A stretch of DNA of 64,000 nucleotides, from the NCBI GenBank assembly GCA_023653785.1, contig JAMKCH010078698.1, positions 1 through 64,000 of the forward strand, written 5' to 3'. This stretch comes from Ophioderma brevispina (taxonomy: Eukaryota; Echinodermata; Ophiuroidea; Amphilepidida; Ophiodermatidae). The translations under genes and the position numbers were made by a program. The notes beneath the pieces were generated by a model. That model saw only the letters and a list, made by a program, of their open reading frames with translations. It was not told the DNA's origin and did not search any database. Below, in pieces: positions 44,739 through 55,243 of the stretch (within the stretch, counting starts at the first letter, position 1; the number at the start of each line of letters is the position of its first letter).

Positions 44739-45423
44739 GGGGGTGGGGAGTTACACTTTGAGCGACATTGGTTCCTCAAGAATCTCCTCGACACAATTTA
44801 AACCATAGTTGGGTTGGCCATTTTCGTAAAGTGGCATTTGTGATCAACGCCATTCCCCCCAAGTTAATAAACAAAATTGAGGTTATATACTACTAACAAT
44901 AGTTGCTGTACGTTAAGTATAGTTATGTGTGCCAAAGGTTTGTATGAAGATTCGATTTCCCAGGATATATGGAAGGATTTGCGGATGTTGTATTTCTGTC
45001 CATAACCGGACATAAATTGAACACAGTTGGTGCTATTGGACAGGTGACATCGCTCATACCCTTAAAATGCACCATATAATCCACTGAAATTTGAGAAATC
45101 ACATTTTCTTGAGGGATATCTAGTAAGCCACAAACAAATAATCAAGGTGCTACGATCATGAAACTTCTTACGACCCACAGAATTCTTTATTAGAAAAGTT
45201 GCCATATGTATGTACAAGATGGCCCAATGAAAACATTAAATTACTTCATTAACGACGCGACTCACCCCGCTTTTAAATTAGGTATTACAATGCCCATAGA
45301 ACAGAAGAATCCCTAAGTTTGAATCACAGCTTTGATTGAGACCTACTGAAGCATGAGACAACGATGAGTGATGCCCCTCTGCAAAAGTGCTTCTAGTCCA
45401 AGTAAAAGAGAGTAAAATTAAAT

Positions 45424-45446
45424 TAAAAAAAAAAAAAAAAAAAAAA
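45424..45446. repeat. Poly(A) tract
   Basis: About 23 A after AAGAGAGTAAAATTAAATT. Possibly the tail of an unrecognised retroposon inserted on the plus strand; no body was identified upstream. Confidence 0.6.
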
Positions 45447-45694
45447 TCACAGACTTTTTTATAGTGATTATTGTGCTGAGTTTATGTTTAAATCATTTCT
45501 ACCACCAAAAATCAGGGCAGGAAGAGTTTTGTGGTTTTGTATTTTTCAATTTAACTTAGACCTGGCGCATTTTCAATTTTTTCTAACTAAACACTTTTCA
45601 GCCAGTGGCGGTGCAAAACCAGATTTTTTAGTGTTGTGGAATCTATGTAGAAAATAAAAAAGCATTGAACAAACGCCTAAGCTAGTCCGCTATC

Positions 45695-46287
45695 CAGCGT
45701 GTCCCAAACCGGGGCACGGACCTTAAGAAGGGGTCGCGAAGTTAATGTAAATGAAAATGAAAGTACTTGTCCAAAAGAGCAGGAAACAGAAAGAAAAGGG
45801 CATAGAATATGATTTAACTATGTATAAGCAGCAAAAAAATGATTTTGCAGTGGTGATACAATCAATTGACTTTTATTTGATTTTAACATCTCAAGCACGC
45901 GAAAATGTCACTTAAAAGGGACTGTTCAAAGACCAAAACTGAACACAATTGTAATGAAAATTAGGGGGTTGTTAATTTTTTTGGCCCACACTTAGTGCAC
46001 ATGGTTTTAGCACCATGCCCTAGAATGCCAACACGATTTTAAGGATTGCCCTTGCTTCCCTGTCATCAGTAGATCAGAGCTTCCGGTCGATATAGGCGAC
46101 CTTGTTGCAATCCCCTTCCCCTGGCTTGAAAAATTGGCTTGCCAGTGACGTACCTCTCCACAACACCTTCATTTTTCCTTGACTGGTCAAATCTCTTTTT
46201 GAGAATATATTATTTTGAGTAATGGGGTCGCCGCAAAGCTAAGTGTCAAGAAATGGGGTCTCGGGACAAAAAGGTTGGGAAACCCTG
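45695..46287. mobile_element. hAT-like (Charlie-style) MITE
   Basis: Left end CAGCGTGTCCCAAACC; right end GGTTGGGAAACCCTG. Subterminal GGGGTCGCGAAGTTAA on the left and GGGGTCTCGGGACAAAAAGG on the right are typical of CAGGGGTTCCCAAC-type hAT elements. Length about 593 bp. The flanking 8-mers CCGCTATC and GCCTATTC match poorly. No transposase frame. Confidence 0.68.
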
Positions 46288-46470
46288 GCCTATTCACAAA
46301 TATCTACTATTTTTTTATGGTGCATATGCTGTAAAATTCACAGTTTATTGTCGAATGTATTACATCAAACTGTGAAATACACAATGAATTTAAATTGAAA
46401 CCTGTAAAAGCTGTATTTTTATGCGATTTTGTTGGCAAAATTGCTGTCAGAATTTTCCTGTAAAATTAAC
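46288..46470. repeat. CTGTAAAATT-rich fragment
   Basis: Repeated GCTGTAAAATTCACAG, CAAACTGTGAAAT, CCTGTAAAATTAACAG words in both orientations resemble the 17.58-kb CACTG-ended element, but no paired termini were found. Confidence 0.4.
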
Positions 46471-46963
46471 AGTATTTTCCAGTAATTATTAGTTATGGCT
46501 TAGTTAGTTAATATTTGTAGAGGTGGTTTGCACACACAATCTATGTGCGTGTAGCTCAATTAATATTTTCCTTGCATATTCGTGTATAGCCAAAATTAAT
46601 ATTTTTCACGTGTACGCAAGTATGGGCAAAAAAGTGCAATTAATTTGTTAACATATACAAGCATATACCCTCCACTATACCACTGGAGATAAGTATATAC
46701 TTGTTGTGCATTACAGCCAACAGATTAAGTTGACCTTATTTTTTTTTAAGTTATTAGATTGAAATCAATCAAAATATTAATATATCCAATTTGTGCTGGT
46801 ATTAAAATCTGATTATTGCTATGCTGAATTGCATAAAGATTAAAAGTTCATAATCATTACCCCTAACACCAGGGCCGTACACAGGCTGGGGCCGCATTGA
46901 GTGATATGTAAATCAATCAGTTGAGCACTCTTCATTTCTCATAAATATTTAACAGGACAGTAA

Positions 46964-47201
46964 GGTCCGTATGCACAAAAGATTTAGACCAGGTCTAAAG
47001 TTAGACTTGGTCTAAGTGTAATTCTGTCCTGCCTGAAAAGACATTTTCCTTTGCATTGACATGAATTTTTTTGCATTTATTTTAAAGTTTGGATTTTAAT
47101 CTTTGAAATTTGCTAGTTACTTTATAAAGAAAAGCGAAATAACTTTCAATTTCAGACAAAACCAACTTTAAACCTGGTCTAACTTTTTGTGCATACAGAC
47201 C
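46964..47201. mobile_element. Harbinger-like MITE with TAA duplication
   Basis: Left end GGTCCGTATGCACAAAAG; right end TTTTTGTGCATACAGACC. Inverted pairing continues inward through TTTAGACCAGGTCTAAAG and CTTTAAACCTGGTCTAA. TAA sits immediately outside both ends (46961-46963, 47202-47204). A 3-bp TWA duplication with a GG-starting terminus is the PIF/Harbinger signature. 238 bp, non-coding. Confidence 0.85.
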
Positions 47202-47519
47202 TAAAAGTTTGATATAAAATCAGGGTATATGTGTTTATCATTTTTCACACAATATCATAAACTGATAGCATCCCATAACATAACATCCAACACTCTCTTA
47301 TATCAATTGTCCTTCACCTTCGGGAAATGGCACAGTATCGTAGCAAGAATCAATATGATTAAATTGCACTTAAACATTGTTACTGTACATGTAATTGTAT
47401 TAAAGGTCAAAATTACACATTCAATTGAACAATCTTCTCTGGGGAATAAACAAGTCATTTTGGTCTTATGATATTCTTTGTGCAGATTCTCTGTTCTAGT
47501 ATTCCGCATGGATACTGGT

Positions 47520-47990
47520 CATAGTATGAGAGAGGGGGGCGAGAGGGAAAAAAGGGGCGGCAGCGAGAGGGGAGGCGGGGGGAGGGCACCCACCCAAAGC
47601 CAGGCCCCCCCCTGGAGTGTGTGAAATGGGAAGGGGGAGGGGTAACAGTAGTTACTATCCTGGTAAACAAAGTGAGCAAAGCTGATGCAGTCTTACAGTG
47701 TGGGGAGCATGCCTGTATGAGGAGGTGGGGGGGGGGGGGGGGTCAGAGGGTGCCCCAAAAAATTCTACAAATGGGGCAAAACGGTCACTTTTTTGCTGAT
47801 TTGTTTGATAAAAAGCCCAAAATCTAGAGGAATAGTTGACAAGAAATTCACTTACTGGTGATTGCTGAGAGTCCAAATTTAAAAAAAGGACCATTTTAGG
47901 GGGTTAGGTCCACTTAAAAAAGGTTCTTTTTTGAAGTCCTGCAACCTCCCAAAATCTGCATCCGGCCCTGGAGGGGAGTGGGAGGAGTTT
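47520..47990. repeat. G-rich block
   Basis: Purine/G-rich 47526-47645 (GAGAGGGGGGCGAGAGGG and similar) and a 15-bp G-run near 47727-47742. 47890-47960 resembles, inverted, the AAAAGTGGACC repeat of 56.8 kb (GGTCCACTTAAAAAAGG) and ends in GCATCCGGCCCTGG. No supported gene. Confidence 0.5.
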
Positions 47991-48260
47991 TAATCTGTCG
48001 CTTCATGTGCTTTTTTTTGTCAATACCCCAATTGGGTTTAAAAGTCTTAGTACAAAAATTAAAATACAACGCGAGCTTAGAAGGGGTCTTGAGTCCGGTA
48101 AGCCCCACTAGTCCATATTCCCTGCTCAGAATCTCTATAAAACACAAACCTTAGTTTGTATATGTAAATATCCATTCTGATGCTTCCATAGGAAAGCAAT
48201 GACCACCCTTTGGGACCAAAACCACCTAGAGATGATTATATATCGCTATTCTCCAACCCT

Positions 48261-48350
48261 GGCTTGTTAGCTCAATTGGCAAGAGCGCTGTGCTAGTAAT
48301 ACGGAGGTTGTCGGTTCGATCGAGTCTGGCCTAGTGCACTTCTTTTTTTT
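48261..48350 (+). tRNA. tRNA-like sequence, likely pseudogene, with T-run terminator
   Basis: 48261-48330 has an A box (TTAGCTCAATTGG), a D arm GCTC/GAGC, and an anticodon arm CTGTG-CTAGTAA-TACGG that pairs and presents AGT (48295-48297). The B-box core is GGTTCGATC. The T arm does not close: about two Cs appear missing after TTCGATC, and the acceptor strands GGCTTGT and GTCTGGCC do not pair well. Overall similarity is closest to the tRNA-Ile body plan (GTTAGCTC..TTGG). A run of eight T at 48343-48350 could terminate Pol III. Best seen as a tRNA pseudogene or SINE head. Confidence 0.5.
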
Positions 48351-48545
48351 CAACACTTGTATGCGTTGGCCATCTCCAGGAAAAGATTAATATATAAATA
48401 TTCATCCTTGTCTACCTGGAGAACTAAGTTTTTACAATTTCTCAGACCTTAGTTTGTTCACATTTTGAAGAAAACCACTGATACTAGTGAGAGTCTTTCA
48501 GGCTTTTTATGTTTCCATTTTACCAAATTAATTAATGAGCTGCTT

Positions 48546-48756
48546 CTATACTTTGATTACCACCAAATAGGCGGACCTCATAACAATGCAAACTAATATG
48601 TAATAACGAAGGCGCATAATGCAATGGATGCGGTGTGTATATTATGCATGGCGTGCCCGATTCTGTGCAAATGCTCAAGTACATTTGGTTTACTTTTACA
48701 CGCGGAACGATAACAACCGAATATTTCCCGCCTATTTGGTGGTAATCAAAGTATAG
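48546..48756. mobile_element. 211-bp element with perfect 29-bp inverted ends
   Basis: 48546-48574 and 48728-48756 are exact reverse complements (outermost CTATACTTTGATTACC, innermost AATAGGCGG). The interior is unrelated. A TATA lies in the terminus, so a TA duplication is possible, but none can be fixed. The minus-strand open frame 48532-48840 runs through it by chance. Confidence 0.85.
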
Positions 48757-48842
48757 CATGTCCAAGCAGAGACAAGTTTTGCCGTGAAAGTCTATAACAG
48801 TCTTGAAAATCTTAACAGCATAAACTTGGTGTGTTGCCATAA

Positions 48843-49108
48843 GGCGACGAAAAAAGAAAACCCTGTTTTACGGGCGAGCGGACCTTTCGAGTAGGGTTTT
48901 TTTCTTTTCTGGAGCTCAAAATTGGCCTAAAATAGCCCCAAAATCTGAAAAATCAAGAGAAAAAATGATTTTTTTTTTACAAGCAAATTTTCTATAAAAA
49001 AAATTGCCAAAATTGATAAATTTCGGAAAAACTAAAAAAAATGTACAAAACTGAAAAAATCAGGGTCGGTCGGGCCCTTAAAACAGTTTTTTTTTTATTT
49101 TTGTCGCC
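48843..49108 (+). mobile_element. Harbinger-like MITE family K, copy K2
   Basis: Left end GGCGACGAAAAAAGAAAA; right end TTTTTATTTTTGTCGCC. CCCTGTTTTACGGGC on the left pairs with GGGCCCTTAAAACAG on the right. TAA flanks both sides (48840-48842, 49109-49111). The second copy is at 38.07 kb. Non-coding. Confidence 0.82.
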
Positions 49109-49482
49109 TAATGGACATTTTTTTAATCAATATAACCCTCACAGTTTTCCCTTTTATAGTAACAGAATGAAACTAGGATGATTAAACTGTAGTCAATACA
49201 AACAGCCTTTTATTTCTCTACACTCTTTCACAAACTACAAGTACGCAGGAAATTCATGACCAGGTGGTGTTTATATTACAACAAATCTAACTAGATTTTA
49301 CTCTACTGTTATTTTTTTACATTTTCCTCTTTTATAAAGATGGTTAGTTAATGCCCTGGTGATTTTAAACATATTCTTTTGCTTCTGTTTTGCCCTAGAG
49401 TCATCATTTTGTTGTTTTTGTGATTAGTCATTAAAAAGCAACTAATAAGTAACAATAAAATCAAGTGACAAATAAATGTTTT

Positions 49483-51125
49483 TTACTGGATAATACCATA
49501 AATTTGTTTTTGTTTGGTTTTGAAAAAATTAAGGATAACAAGAAAATGATGGATAATACTCATATAAATTTGTTCTATGAGAAAACTTTGCATTGTTCTT
49601 TTACAGTGGCGTAAATTTCTTTTTGACATTGGGGGGGGGGTGGGGTTGGTGAAAATTGATGAATGAAATGGGGTTTGCCGAAAATATCCATTACTAGCAA
49701 AAAAAATTGCCATTTAGAAGCTAAAATCGTTAAATTTGATTGTAATTAGAACAAAATGCGCGCAAAGCGCGCGGAAATTTACCATTTTTAAACTAAAATG
49801 GTAAAATATGAGGTTATTTTTGGTCAAAAACGCATGAACAGGCATCAACATTGGGGGGATGATTGTATTGACCATCCCCCCTCATCAAAATATTGGGGGG
49901 GTATATCCCCCCCATCCCCCCGGGATTTACGCCTATGTTCTTTTAGAACTATGAATAATACTTATGTAAAAAGTTAGTTAAAAACTATGGATAATACAAT
50001 TTTGTTCTTTGAGAAAACTTTTGAGGAAACTGAAAAATATAATTCATTGTTCATTGGGAAAACTTGTGAACAATACCTATATAATTTGCTCTTTAGGAAA
50101 ACTGTGGAGAACATGTTAATAAATTAATTTTTTTAATAAACTGTGGACAATACTTACATTATTTGCTCTTTCAAGAACTGAACTCTAGATTATTTTATAT
50201 AAATTTGTTCTTTGAGAAAAGCTATGGATATTTATATTTTTTTTCTTTGAGGAAATACTGTGAATAATACTTATATAAGAAAAACCATGGTAAATAAGAT
50301 TAATTATTTAACACTCTATTATTCATGAACATCATCATGCTATTTAATTGGCCAATTCCGATTACGCAAACCATTTCCCTAGGGGCAATATATTGAACGG
50401 TGTTTTTCCCTCCAGACCTCGTGCCCCGGATGTCACAGTGAGTGTAACCCTTTCGGTTCCGGGGTGATAGCCCGTAAGCCCAGTACCTCCTGGAAAATAG
50501 TGTGCGCCTAATTTCCGATATCAACCATGTGTATTTGTATAATATATTTGTTTATTTGAGGGGAACAGGTGGATAATATTGACATAAATTTATTCTTTGA
50601 GAAAATGGATAAATGCATAAATCATTATTTGAGAAAAGCGATAGATAATTATAAATTTGTTCTTTGAGAAAAACTGAGGTTAATATTTAAATAAGTTGCT
50701 CTTCAAGAAATACTATGGATTATACTTCTATACATTTGTTTTATGAGAAAACCTGGTTATACTTTCACAAGTTTGTTTTTTGAAAAAAAATGGATAAATG
50801 CTTTCATAAATGTATTCTTTGGTAAAAACTGGATAATACTTTACATAAGTTGTTCTTCAGGAAATATTCTGGATAATACTTCTATGAATTTGTTCTGTGA
50901 GAAAAGGGAAATATTTCCATTAATTTGTTGTATTTTTTTTTTTTTTTTGTTGTTTTTTTAGAAAACTATGTGTAACATTTCTATCAATTTATTCTCTGAC
51001 AGAACTGTGGATAGTACATGTATAAAATCTTCTTTAAGAAATACCGTGGATCATACTGATTTTTTTATTTCTTTGAGAAATAAAAGTTTCAATAAATTTG
51101 TTTTTGACAAAATCTGAGGTGATGA
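49483..51125. repeat. 42-bp AT-rich minisatellite, strongly decayed
   Basis: Recurring GGATAATACTTATATAAATTTGTTCTTTGAGAAAACTGT pattern, roughly 25-30 diverged units of 35-48 bp. It is interrupted by a hAT-like MITE (49604-49937) and an unrelated 220-bp segment (50310-50525, GC-richer, with CCCCGGATGTCACAGTGAGTG). No open frame of note. Confidence 0.82.
49604..49937 (+). mobile_element. hAT-like G/C-run MITE with intact 8-bp duplication
   Basis: Left end CAGTGGCGTAAATTTC; right end GGGATTTACGCCTATG. TTCTTTTA occurs exactly outside both ends (49596-49603 and 49938-49945). An 8-bp duplication plus a CAG-starting terminus is the hAT signature. The interior holds G-runs near the left and C-runs near the right, and AATGCGCGCAAAGCGCGCGG (49752-49772). 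This copy anchors the assignment of the 3.3, 31.4, 33.4 and 44.5 kb copies. Confidence 0.9.
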
Positions 51126-52368
51126 CAAGTATTGGTAGCTTAGACCATGTTCAATTTATTATTTTTAATCAAAGATTTTAAAAATGAATTATTGTTATTG
51201 GTATTTTGCTTAAATCAGATGAAGCATAAAAATAAAATTTTTAAAAATATAGAAAATGTAAAAATAAAACATCCACTAAAATTTGTCACCTTTTGGTGTA
51301 AATTAAAATCACTGCTAGATATGAGAGAAGTTCACTGAATCGTATTAGCCACTCTGGCTATAAAAAAGAAAAACATTTTCCAGCAAGCAAAATATTTATG
51401 AGCTCATTATTGGCACGTGCAACTATCAATTAACTCCTTCCGTGTTGTGCTAGTATCTCTATAAGCTGTCATGTGAGGCTATCCTGCTGATCATTGTGTT
51501 TATTTGAATGGGAACTGCCTCTAGAATTACCAACCTAAGCCTAGGCATGTTTGGACTCATTGCAATACATCCTGCATAAAATATGAATATAGAAATGCTG
51601 TAGGGTTATTTGATTTTGCAAATTTGTGGTGCAGAAGTTGCATCCCTGGCCATAGTGGATAACTGTTGCGCACGGTAGTGTTTCATAATTGAGATTCGAA
51701 TAAAATAAAAACACAGTGATCATTTGCGTTGGCACGATGATGATATGATATCCAGATGAGCGAGATAGAGGAGGGAGGTCAGTTGCGGATTTTCCAGGAG
51801 AAACCTTGGAATAAGTGGTTGTATGTACAAATGAAATAATATCCTATGGACGGGAATATAATTTGCTTTCTGTTAATCGGGCAACCGTGGTGGAACGGAA
51901 ATGTTGTGTTGTGATGGGGCATTTAGCGTCAGTAGTTAGGCGAGGTAAGTGAGAATATTGTTACGTTGTCGTGGTCGTTTGACCCGATCTAATTCTGTGA
52001 TTTGTTGTTGATAGTGAGATGAGATTGGAGATTCCCTGCGTGTCATCCGCTGTGCCGTTGGTGTGGTTGTCATGCCTGCCTGGTCTTTGTTACATCATAT
52101 CATAACTGTCACGCTATATAATATAATATTTAAAAAAAATTATAATTACATTTTTGGGGCAGTTTCATATTTAAAACAATTAAAAACAAAGATATCGAGA
52201 CCCACTCTTGTCCATGCAAATGCACATGTATATTGTAAACGTGGTAATTTTCGCGAGTGTAATTTTTTGTTCTTCTGCAATTTTTAGAATTTTTACTTGT
52301 TTATAATTTCGCTTTTTTTTAGCTAACCTACAAAGACTTACACACAAAATAAACACTTTCGCGTGTTC
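51126..52368. other. Unassigned, partly unique DNA with a splice-donor-like word
   Basis: 51760-52075 is less AT-rich and contains more CpG than its surroundings. GGCGAG|GTAAGTGAG at 51941-51953 is a perfect donor consensus, with no in-frame coding potential upstream. I record it only as a possible non-coding exon edge. No repeat match elsewhere in the window. Confidence 0.35.
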
Positions 52369-52725
52369 TTAAAGGTGCAACGAGAGATTTCACATATCAG
52401 GTGTCCCTAAAAAATCGAAAGTACTGATTTTTGCCCTGATGTAAGGCTTTCCATCATAGATATTTCCATCTGAAACGATTAAGCTGAGAAATGTTTCTTT
52501 GGTACAAAAATTGTGAATTTTCTAATTTCGTATAGGAGCAAATACGAAATTCAGCCTATGTTTTACATTGAAATATAAGCAAATCAAAATCGCCTTTTTT
52601 CTCTCTTTTAAGACATTTCTGTAGCGAAATACAAGGTATAGAAATCTATTGAGTGTCTAATCTATTTGAAATTACTATTTTGACATAATATTTGAGTGCC
52701 TCAAAATCTCTCGTTGCACCTTTAA
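52369..52725 (+). mobile_element. TTAA MITE family A, copy A7 (best preserved)
   Basis: Left end TTAAAGGTGCAACGAGAG; right end CTCTCGTTGCACCTTTAA, a perfect inverted terminus with TTAA both sides; 357 bp. Used as the reference for the family. Interior: CATATCAGGTGTCCC, ATTAAGCTGAGAAATG, GTATAGGAGCAAATACG, AAGCAAATCAAAATCGCC. Non-coding. Confidence 0.95.
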
Positions 52726-52921
52726 TTTTGCCCTTGCTCAGAAGTGCACGCAAGGCACAAAAATTAATGTAGTGCGAATATTTTCACTTTTTTAGTACAT
52801 ACACACCCAATGCTTCAGAGTACATTCTCAGTCATAAAGGCAAAAATGTAATATTTTTTTTTTATACTTAGAGGGCAAAAGAAAACCTAATATTGTTCAA
52901 AGGAATTCTTTGTGTTTTGGT

Positions 52922-53310
52922 TCCGGGGGGTTCTCACTTGGGATTTTTTTTTTTGAAGTATGGGTATATGCCCCAAAAAAGACCTAATTTTCCCCCACCA
53001 AGGCTCTTTTTCAGTTCCAGAGACCACCTTTAGGACCCATTTCAGGTTCCAGAGACCCTACTTTTCATGTCAAAAGCCCTCTTCTACCAAAATTTTCTTC
53101 AAAAAACCTCAATAAAGGAGCTGGAAAATGAGGGAACCTTGCCAGGCTTGATTTTCTGAAATTTTAAGAAAACTGTTCTGGAGACCCCATTTTTGCGGGC
53201 CTCAAATCAGCTCGGGAGCTCAATTTGTGAAATCCGGGAGCCAAGAACTACCAAAAAAAAAAGTTGAGAAACCCCTCCCCTCCCCCCCCCGGGTTTGGTC
53301 TTGGGAAGTA
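52922..53310 (+). repeat. Dispersed repeat J2
   Basis: Collinear with 8.82-9.08 kb (ATTTCAGGTTCCAGAGACCC, TACTTTTCATG, TTCTACCAAAATTTTC, GGAAAATGAGGGAACC), and its start (GGTTCTCACTTGGGA, TATATGCCCCAAAAAAGACC) matches 7.06 kb. It ends with a C-run at about 53272-53290. No terminus resolved. Confidence 0.65.
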
Positions 53311-53637
53311 TAAAATATACAATTGCACACAAATACACACGTACACACATACACCAAAATTTGTATCATATAGGCTCAGTCACATAGCCAAATATTTACT
53401 AGAAAACCACTTCCAAACTACTCAAGACTGCGGCCAATTGCCCATTTTTCGAAAATCGTGAGCAGTTTTTCTTTTTTCGTGTATAGTTTTAGCAAAGTCA
53501 GGGACTGTCCTGTAGTGACCCACATGTTGGTAACCTTAAGTAACCTTTGTCCGTATTCACAAACTGCAATGGAAGACTACATGTGTTCGGTGAATGGTTT
53601 TTTTTGTGTGTGATGGCTTCATCAGTTACTGGTTTAA

Positions 53638-53901
53638 TTAAAGGACTAAGCAGTGATTTGCTGATCCGAAACATGGAAAAAATCATAAAAATACATTAGT
53701 ATAGATTTTGAGTCGTCATCACTGTATGTCTATATGCGAGAGATGGTATGGCAAATTTCCGCAAATACTTAATTTTTTTCACTATTTGGTGTTTTTGTTC
53801 CTACATTAAAGTAGTTATATTGAATTGTACATAGTTATCTTTGATTTATAAGCTAAAATGCATTTCCACATTTTTTATTCTCTCGCATTATCGCTATTTA
53901 A
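53638..53901 (+). mobile_element. TTAA MITE family C, copy C3 (internally deleted)
   Basis: The left end TTAAAGGACTAAGCAGTGAT and the right end ATTATCGCTATTTAA are diverged inverted ends. It retains GATCCGAAAC, TGTATGTCTATATGCGAGAG, TTTTTTTCACTATTTGGTG and CATTTCCACATTTTT of C1 in order, with the middle missing. Confidence 0.82.
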
Positions 53902-54019
53902 AACAAATTTGGATGTACCAGTACTATAATATAAATACTATATTGATCACCTCCCTCATGCTCTGTATGGTGTGCTATATACTTGCTTTTATAATAATAA
54001 TATAAAAGTAGTAAAAATA

Positions 54020-54300
54020 TCATAATACTAATCAAATTTGGAACTGGAATATTCCCCTAATTTTTTTTCTTTTCTCCCCCCCCTTTTTTTTCTTTCCCCC
54101 AGTTTTCTCCCTTGGCCAGAAGAGAAATGACAGATTTTTTGCCAGAATTATCGATTTTGGGTCAAATTTGGTTAAAAATCTCCAAATTTGGCATGGTTTT
54201 CGTCTACAAAATTCACCTTTCCCCCAAAAAATCCTGTTTTTCCCTGGTTCACTGGTTCTAGCGCAACTCCAGCTGCACCTAACAACCAAATTTGAAGATC
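54020..54300. repeat. C/T-rich dispersed repeat fragment
   Basis: CCCCCCCCTTTTTTTTC, GGCCAGAAGAGAAATG, repeated AAATTTGG phrases, and CTGGTTCACTGGTTCTAGCGCAAC at the right end (GCGCAACTCCAGCTGC). The pattern recalls the G/C-run MITEs in reverse, but no terminal repeat is proven. The minus-strand frame is not a gene. Confidence 0.4.
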
Positions 54301-54320
54301 TGTGATCTCTAGAATAACAG

Positions 54321-54349
54321 CAGACAGACAGACAGACAGACAGACAGAT
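54321..54349. repeat. (CAGA)n microsatellite
   Basis: Seven CAGA units, followed by TGAGGAGAGACAGACC and CTAGCCTATTAATATATAG. The combination looks like the 3' end of a retroposon, but no body was identified. Confidence 0.85.
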
Positions 54350-54699
54350 GAGGAGAGACAGACCTAGCCTATTAATATATAGATATCGAAGGCAAAATAA
54401 TGCTACGCTTATGTAGTCACTGAATTTTATTGTTAGTACTCAAATAAGTTACAAAATATTTTTAAAGGGAATAAAAATTATATTGGAAGCATAAATTGCA
54501 CATGATATGATGTACTTTGCCATGACAGAGCAATAACAAGCATAGAAGCCCTACAAAAAAGCAGGGATGTTGGTTATGCATGAAATATATTATGCATCAT
54601 TAATCACGTTAACATAAGCAGCTTGCAGAACCAAGTTCATATCAAACCAATAAAATTATGTATTATTTTTAACTGTATGTAACTACAGAAACTAGTTCT

Positions 54700-55243
54700 T
54701 TCCCAAGATAAAGAGAAAAAACTGTTTTTTAAAGGTGCTTTTTCCAATTTTTGTCTGTTGTGTTCTCTACTTGATATGAGAGCCTGGCACGTGCACATAC
54801 ACCCTATCATCCCCTGTCAAGTACCGTGGGAAACAAACTTGCAGTTTTTGTGGTAGAAGCAATAATGCATATTATAAGCCCTATTCAATGCTGTTGCTAA
54901 TATTGATGGTTCACCATTAAAGCAGTGTTTTTTGTTTATATCTTAGGAATGAAATGTGTTTAAGAGGTCACATTTCAGGACAATAATGAGAAAAGTACGG
55001 CCTTTCATCTGATATTAAAATCGATACTACCTCCGGTAAATCAGGGTGGTCTCAAAGATGATCGGAACATGCACCTTAAATGGTCAATCATTAATATTAG
55101 CACAGTAGTGAATAGGGTGCTGCAATATGCATTATTGCTTTAAAAGCAAGTTTGTTTCCCACCATACATGGTGGTGATTGTATGCCAGGCTATCATATCA
55201 AGTAGAAAGCAAGATACCCATAAATCGGAACATGTACCTTTAA
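54700..55243 (+). mobile_element. TTAA MITE family F, copy F5, split by F4
   Basis: The left piece 54700-54728 (CTTTCCCAAGATAAAGAG, AAAACTGTTTT) and the right piece 55080-55243 (TGGTCAATCATTAATATTAG, CACAGTAGTGAATAGG, to GGAACATGTACCTTTAA) are contiguous in F1, F2 and F3. F4 occupies the TTAA within CTGTTTTAATGG. The left end of F5 is missing. Confidence 0.85.
54729..55079 (-). mobile_element. TTAA MITE family F, copy F4 (nested in F5)
   Basis: Reverse-oriented. Left end TTAAAGGTGCTTTTTCC; right end GGAACATGCACCTTAA. Interior collinear with the reverse of F2 (GTGTTCTCTACTTGATATGAG, CCTGTCAAGTACCGTGGGAAA, AAATCAGGGTGGTCTCAAAG). Inserted into another member of its own family. Confidence 0.92.

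Noticed and set aside
48261..48330. Functional tRNA-Thr(AGT)
   Set aside because: T arm cannot close and acceptor strands do not pair; body resembles tRNA-Ile more than tRNA-Thr.
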